23,458 nt of DNA from DATHSN01 sp035464115 (GTDB lineage Bacteria > Actinomycetota > Acidimicrobiia > Acidimicrobiales > SKKL01): contig DATHSN010000282.1 of assembly GCA_035464115.1 (NCBI GenBank), positions 1 to 23,458 of the forward strand, in the 5' to 3' direction. The notes below the pieces were generated by a model. It had not been told where the DNA came from, made no database searches, and saw only the letters and a program-made list of their open reading frames with translations. The position numbers and the translations under genes were made by a program. Below are positions 22,150-23,458 of this stretch, piece after piece; position 1 is the stretch's first letter; every line of letters starts with the position of its first letter.

Positions 22150-22854
22150 TCAGTCCACGACGTCGATCCGGATGCCACCCGCCGTCCAGCTGCGGCCGAC
22201 GTCGGCGGGCGTGGTGGCGCGCACGCCGATGGCCGTGACGCCCTCGCCGGTCGCGTCGACGGCGGGGACGACCACGATGGCGCCGTCGTCGAGGTCGATG
22301 CGGTGGCCGGTGGCGGGACGGTCGAGCACCGCGGCCCATCGCGCCGTGAGCGCGTCGGGGTCCACGGCCGCGATCTCGACCGTGGCCAGGCGACCGTCGG
22401 GGTGCTCGGCGACGTCGCCCGTCCACGCCGGTCCGGCCCAGCCCCACGACGTCGGCGGGTCGGCCTGGTCGAGCGACACGATGGCTCCGCCGATGTCGGC
22501 CGGGTGCAGGTGGATGCCGTGGATGCCCGGGCCGTCGGCGACGAAGACCACGCGGATCCCGAGGGCCTCGACGCGGGCGCGGGCGGCGGCGACGTCGTCG
22601 ACCTGCACGAGGACCATGTAGCCGGCGTCGCCACCCCGCCGGTCGAGGTACCGGCCGGCGGTGGTGCCGGGGCGGGTGGGCGAGACCACCTCGAGGAAGG
22701 TGTCGCCCAGCGCCATGAGCGCGTTGTGGAGCCCGAACTCGCCGACGGCGGGGTCCGAGAAGCACACGTCGACGCCGAGGCCGGCGGTGAGCGCGGCGAC
22801 GGTGGCGTCGAGGTCGTGGGCGACGGTGGCGACCTGGCGGAGGCGGACGGGCAC
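22150..22854 (-). CDS. VOC-superfamily (glyoxalase-like) protein
   Basis: The product is 234 residues from GTG 22854, with GAGGAG 5 nt upstream. It shows tandem beta-alpha-beta-beta-beta modules: RLRQVATVAHDLDATVAALTAGLG (start of module 1), FGLHNALMALGDTFLEVVSP, GYMVLVQVDDVAAARARVEALGIRVV, IHLHPADIGGAIVSLDQ, then a second half RLATVEIAAVDPDALTARWAAVLD. VOC proteins include glyoxalases, dioxygenases and binding proteins; His43 and Glu55 might be metal ligands of module 1. No substrate can be given. It sits between the D-2-hydroxyacid dehydrogenase (12 bp upstream) and GIDE-LemA in a minus-strand operon. Confidence 0.8.
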   Translation of the reverse strand: MPVRLRQVATVAHDLDATVAALTAGLGVDVCFSDPAVGEFGLHNALMALGDTFLEVVSPTRPGTTAGRYLDRRGGDAGYMVLVQVDDVAAARARVEALGIRVVFVADGPGIHGIHLHPADIGGAIVSLDQADPPTSWGWAGPAWTGDVAEHPDGRLATVEIAAVDPDALTARWAAVLDRPATGHRIDLDDGAIVVVPAVDATGEGVTAIGVRATTPADVGRSWTAGGIRIDVVD

Positions 22855-22866
22855 GGTGGCTCCTCG

Positions 22867-23458
22867 TCAGTAGCCGGCGTCGACGTCGACGAGGCCGAGC
22901 AGGGTCTCGCCGGCGGCGAAGCGCCGGACGTTCTCGGTGACGCGGGCCGCGAGCAGCGGCACTCCCATCTCCGGGGTGTTGGCGATGTGGGGGGTGATGA
23001 CGGCGTTGGGCAGCGACCAGAGCGGGTGACCGGGCGGGAGGGGCTCGGGGTCGGTGACGTCGAGGGCGGCCCCGCCGATGGTGCCGGCCCGCAGTGCGGC
23101 GACGAGGTCGTCGGTGACGATGTGGCGCCCGCGGGCGACGTTGACCAACCAGGCGTGCGGCTCCATGAGGGCGAGGCGCCCGGCGTCGATGAGGCCCGTG
23201 GTCTCCGGCGTGAGGGCGAGGGCCAGCACGACGAGGTCGGCGCCGGGCAGGGCGTCGTCGAGGCGGTCGGGAGAGAGCGTCCGGGCGGCGCCGGGGAACG
23301 GGTCGGGACGGCGACGCACCACGGTGAGCTCGACGGCGAACGGGGCCAGGAGCTCGGCGAGCGACACGGTGATCTCGCCGCCGCCGAGCACGGTGACCCG
23401 AGCGCCCAGCAGGTTGCGCCCGACCGGGGCCTCCCAGCGGTCGGCGCGGGCGTAGCCG
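22867..23458 (-). CDS. D-isomer-specific 2-hydroxyacid dehydrogenase (5' end outside window)
   Basis: The C-terminal 196 residues are present; the start lies beyond 23458. The sequence enters at GYARADRWE, proceeds through the Rossmann motif VTVLGGGEI (a variant GxGxxG), and carries the family's catalytic residues: Arg in NVARGRHIV, Glu in DVTDPEPLP and His in TPHIANT. The DLVVLALALTPETTGLIDA segment is typical. Such enzymes reduce 2-oxo acids to D-2-hydroxyacids with NAD(P)H; glyoxylate/hydroxypyruvate-type substrates are common, but the specificity half is missing here. It is the first visible gene of the run toward the VOC and GIDE-LemA genes. Confidence 0.88.
   Translation of the reverse strand, partial: GYARADRWEAPVGRNLLGARVTVLGGGEITVSLAELLAPFAVELTVVRRRPDPFPGAARTLSPDRLDDALPGADLVVLALALTPETTGLIDAGRLALMEPHAWLVNVARGRHIVTDDLVAALRAGTIGGAALDVTDPEPLPPGHPLWSLPNAVITPHIANTPEMGVPLLAARVTENVRRFAAGETLLGLVDVDAGY

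Overview
The window is very GC-rich bacterial DNA, by eye above 70% with codons ending mostly in G or C. GTG starts are frequent. It carries an LLM-class F420-type oxidoreductase, a DinB/mycothiol-type isomerase relative, a large SARP/BTAD regulator and a type I pantothenate kinase close to the mycobacterial form. Together these point to an actinobacterium. The paired DUF1800/DUF1501 genes and lipid-type SDR/acyl-CoA ligase genes would suit the Acidimicrobiia (Ilumatobacter/Iamia-like), but that placement is inference. I see no rRNA, tRNA, insertion sequence or CRISPR array, and the window is almost wall-to-wall protein-coding.

Region by region: (1) 1-4739 is C4-acid metabolism: a truncated malyl-CoA-lyase-type CoA ester lyase, a small thioredoxin-fold-like protein, and two unrelated fumarases, class II (minus) and class I Fe-S (plus), divergent from a 79-bp gap. 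(2) 4914-10958 is a compact regulator-centred cluster: a SAM methyltransferase (minus), a 999-residue SARP/NB-ARC/TPR regulator (plus), then a phytanoyl-CoA-dioxygenase-like enzyme, a TIGR03086/DinB-like protein and a 47-residue peptide gene (plus). (3) 10969-14483 is housekeeping: pantothenate kinase, an ABC-F ATPase, an S4/Hsp15-like RNA-binding protein and a DUF3592 membrane protein. (4) 14540-17934 is lipid/redox metabolism: acyl-CoA ligase, SDR and, divergently, an LLM oxidoreductase. (5) 17935-18160 is non-coding, with a promoter-like site facing a very stable hairpin. (6) 18161-20789 is a DUF1800-DUF1501 operon. (7) 20847-23458 is a GIDE-LemA fusion protein, a VOC-fold protein and a truncated D-2-hydroxyacid dehydrogenase, all on minus.

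The strongest new observation is in region 2. The two genes flanking the SARP regulator, the methyltransferase and the dioxygenase, each carry three 7-bp direct repeats of type CGWCAGY at exact 11-bp spacing. In both, the last repeat ends 9 bp before a NANNNT -10-like hexamer, and that hexamer ends 6 nt before the ATG. This is the textbook geometry of SARP operators and defines a probable local regulon. The plus-strand operon in it ends in a well-initiated 47-codon gene of unknown function. A small specialised-metabolite or peptide-modification system is possible, but the chemistry is not readable from the sequence.

A second general pattern is leaderless initiation. At least nine starts (both fumarases, methyltransferase, SARP, dioxygenase, pantothenate kinase, ABC-F, S4 protein, DUF1800) have a hexamer with A at position 2 and T at position 6 placed exactly 6 nt before the start codon. 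I used this to choose starts, notably for pantothenate kinase. Internal genes of operons instead have clear Shine-Dalgarno sequences.
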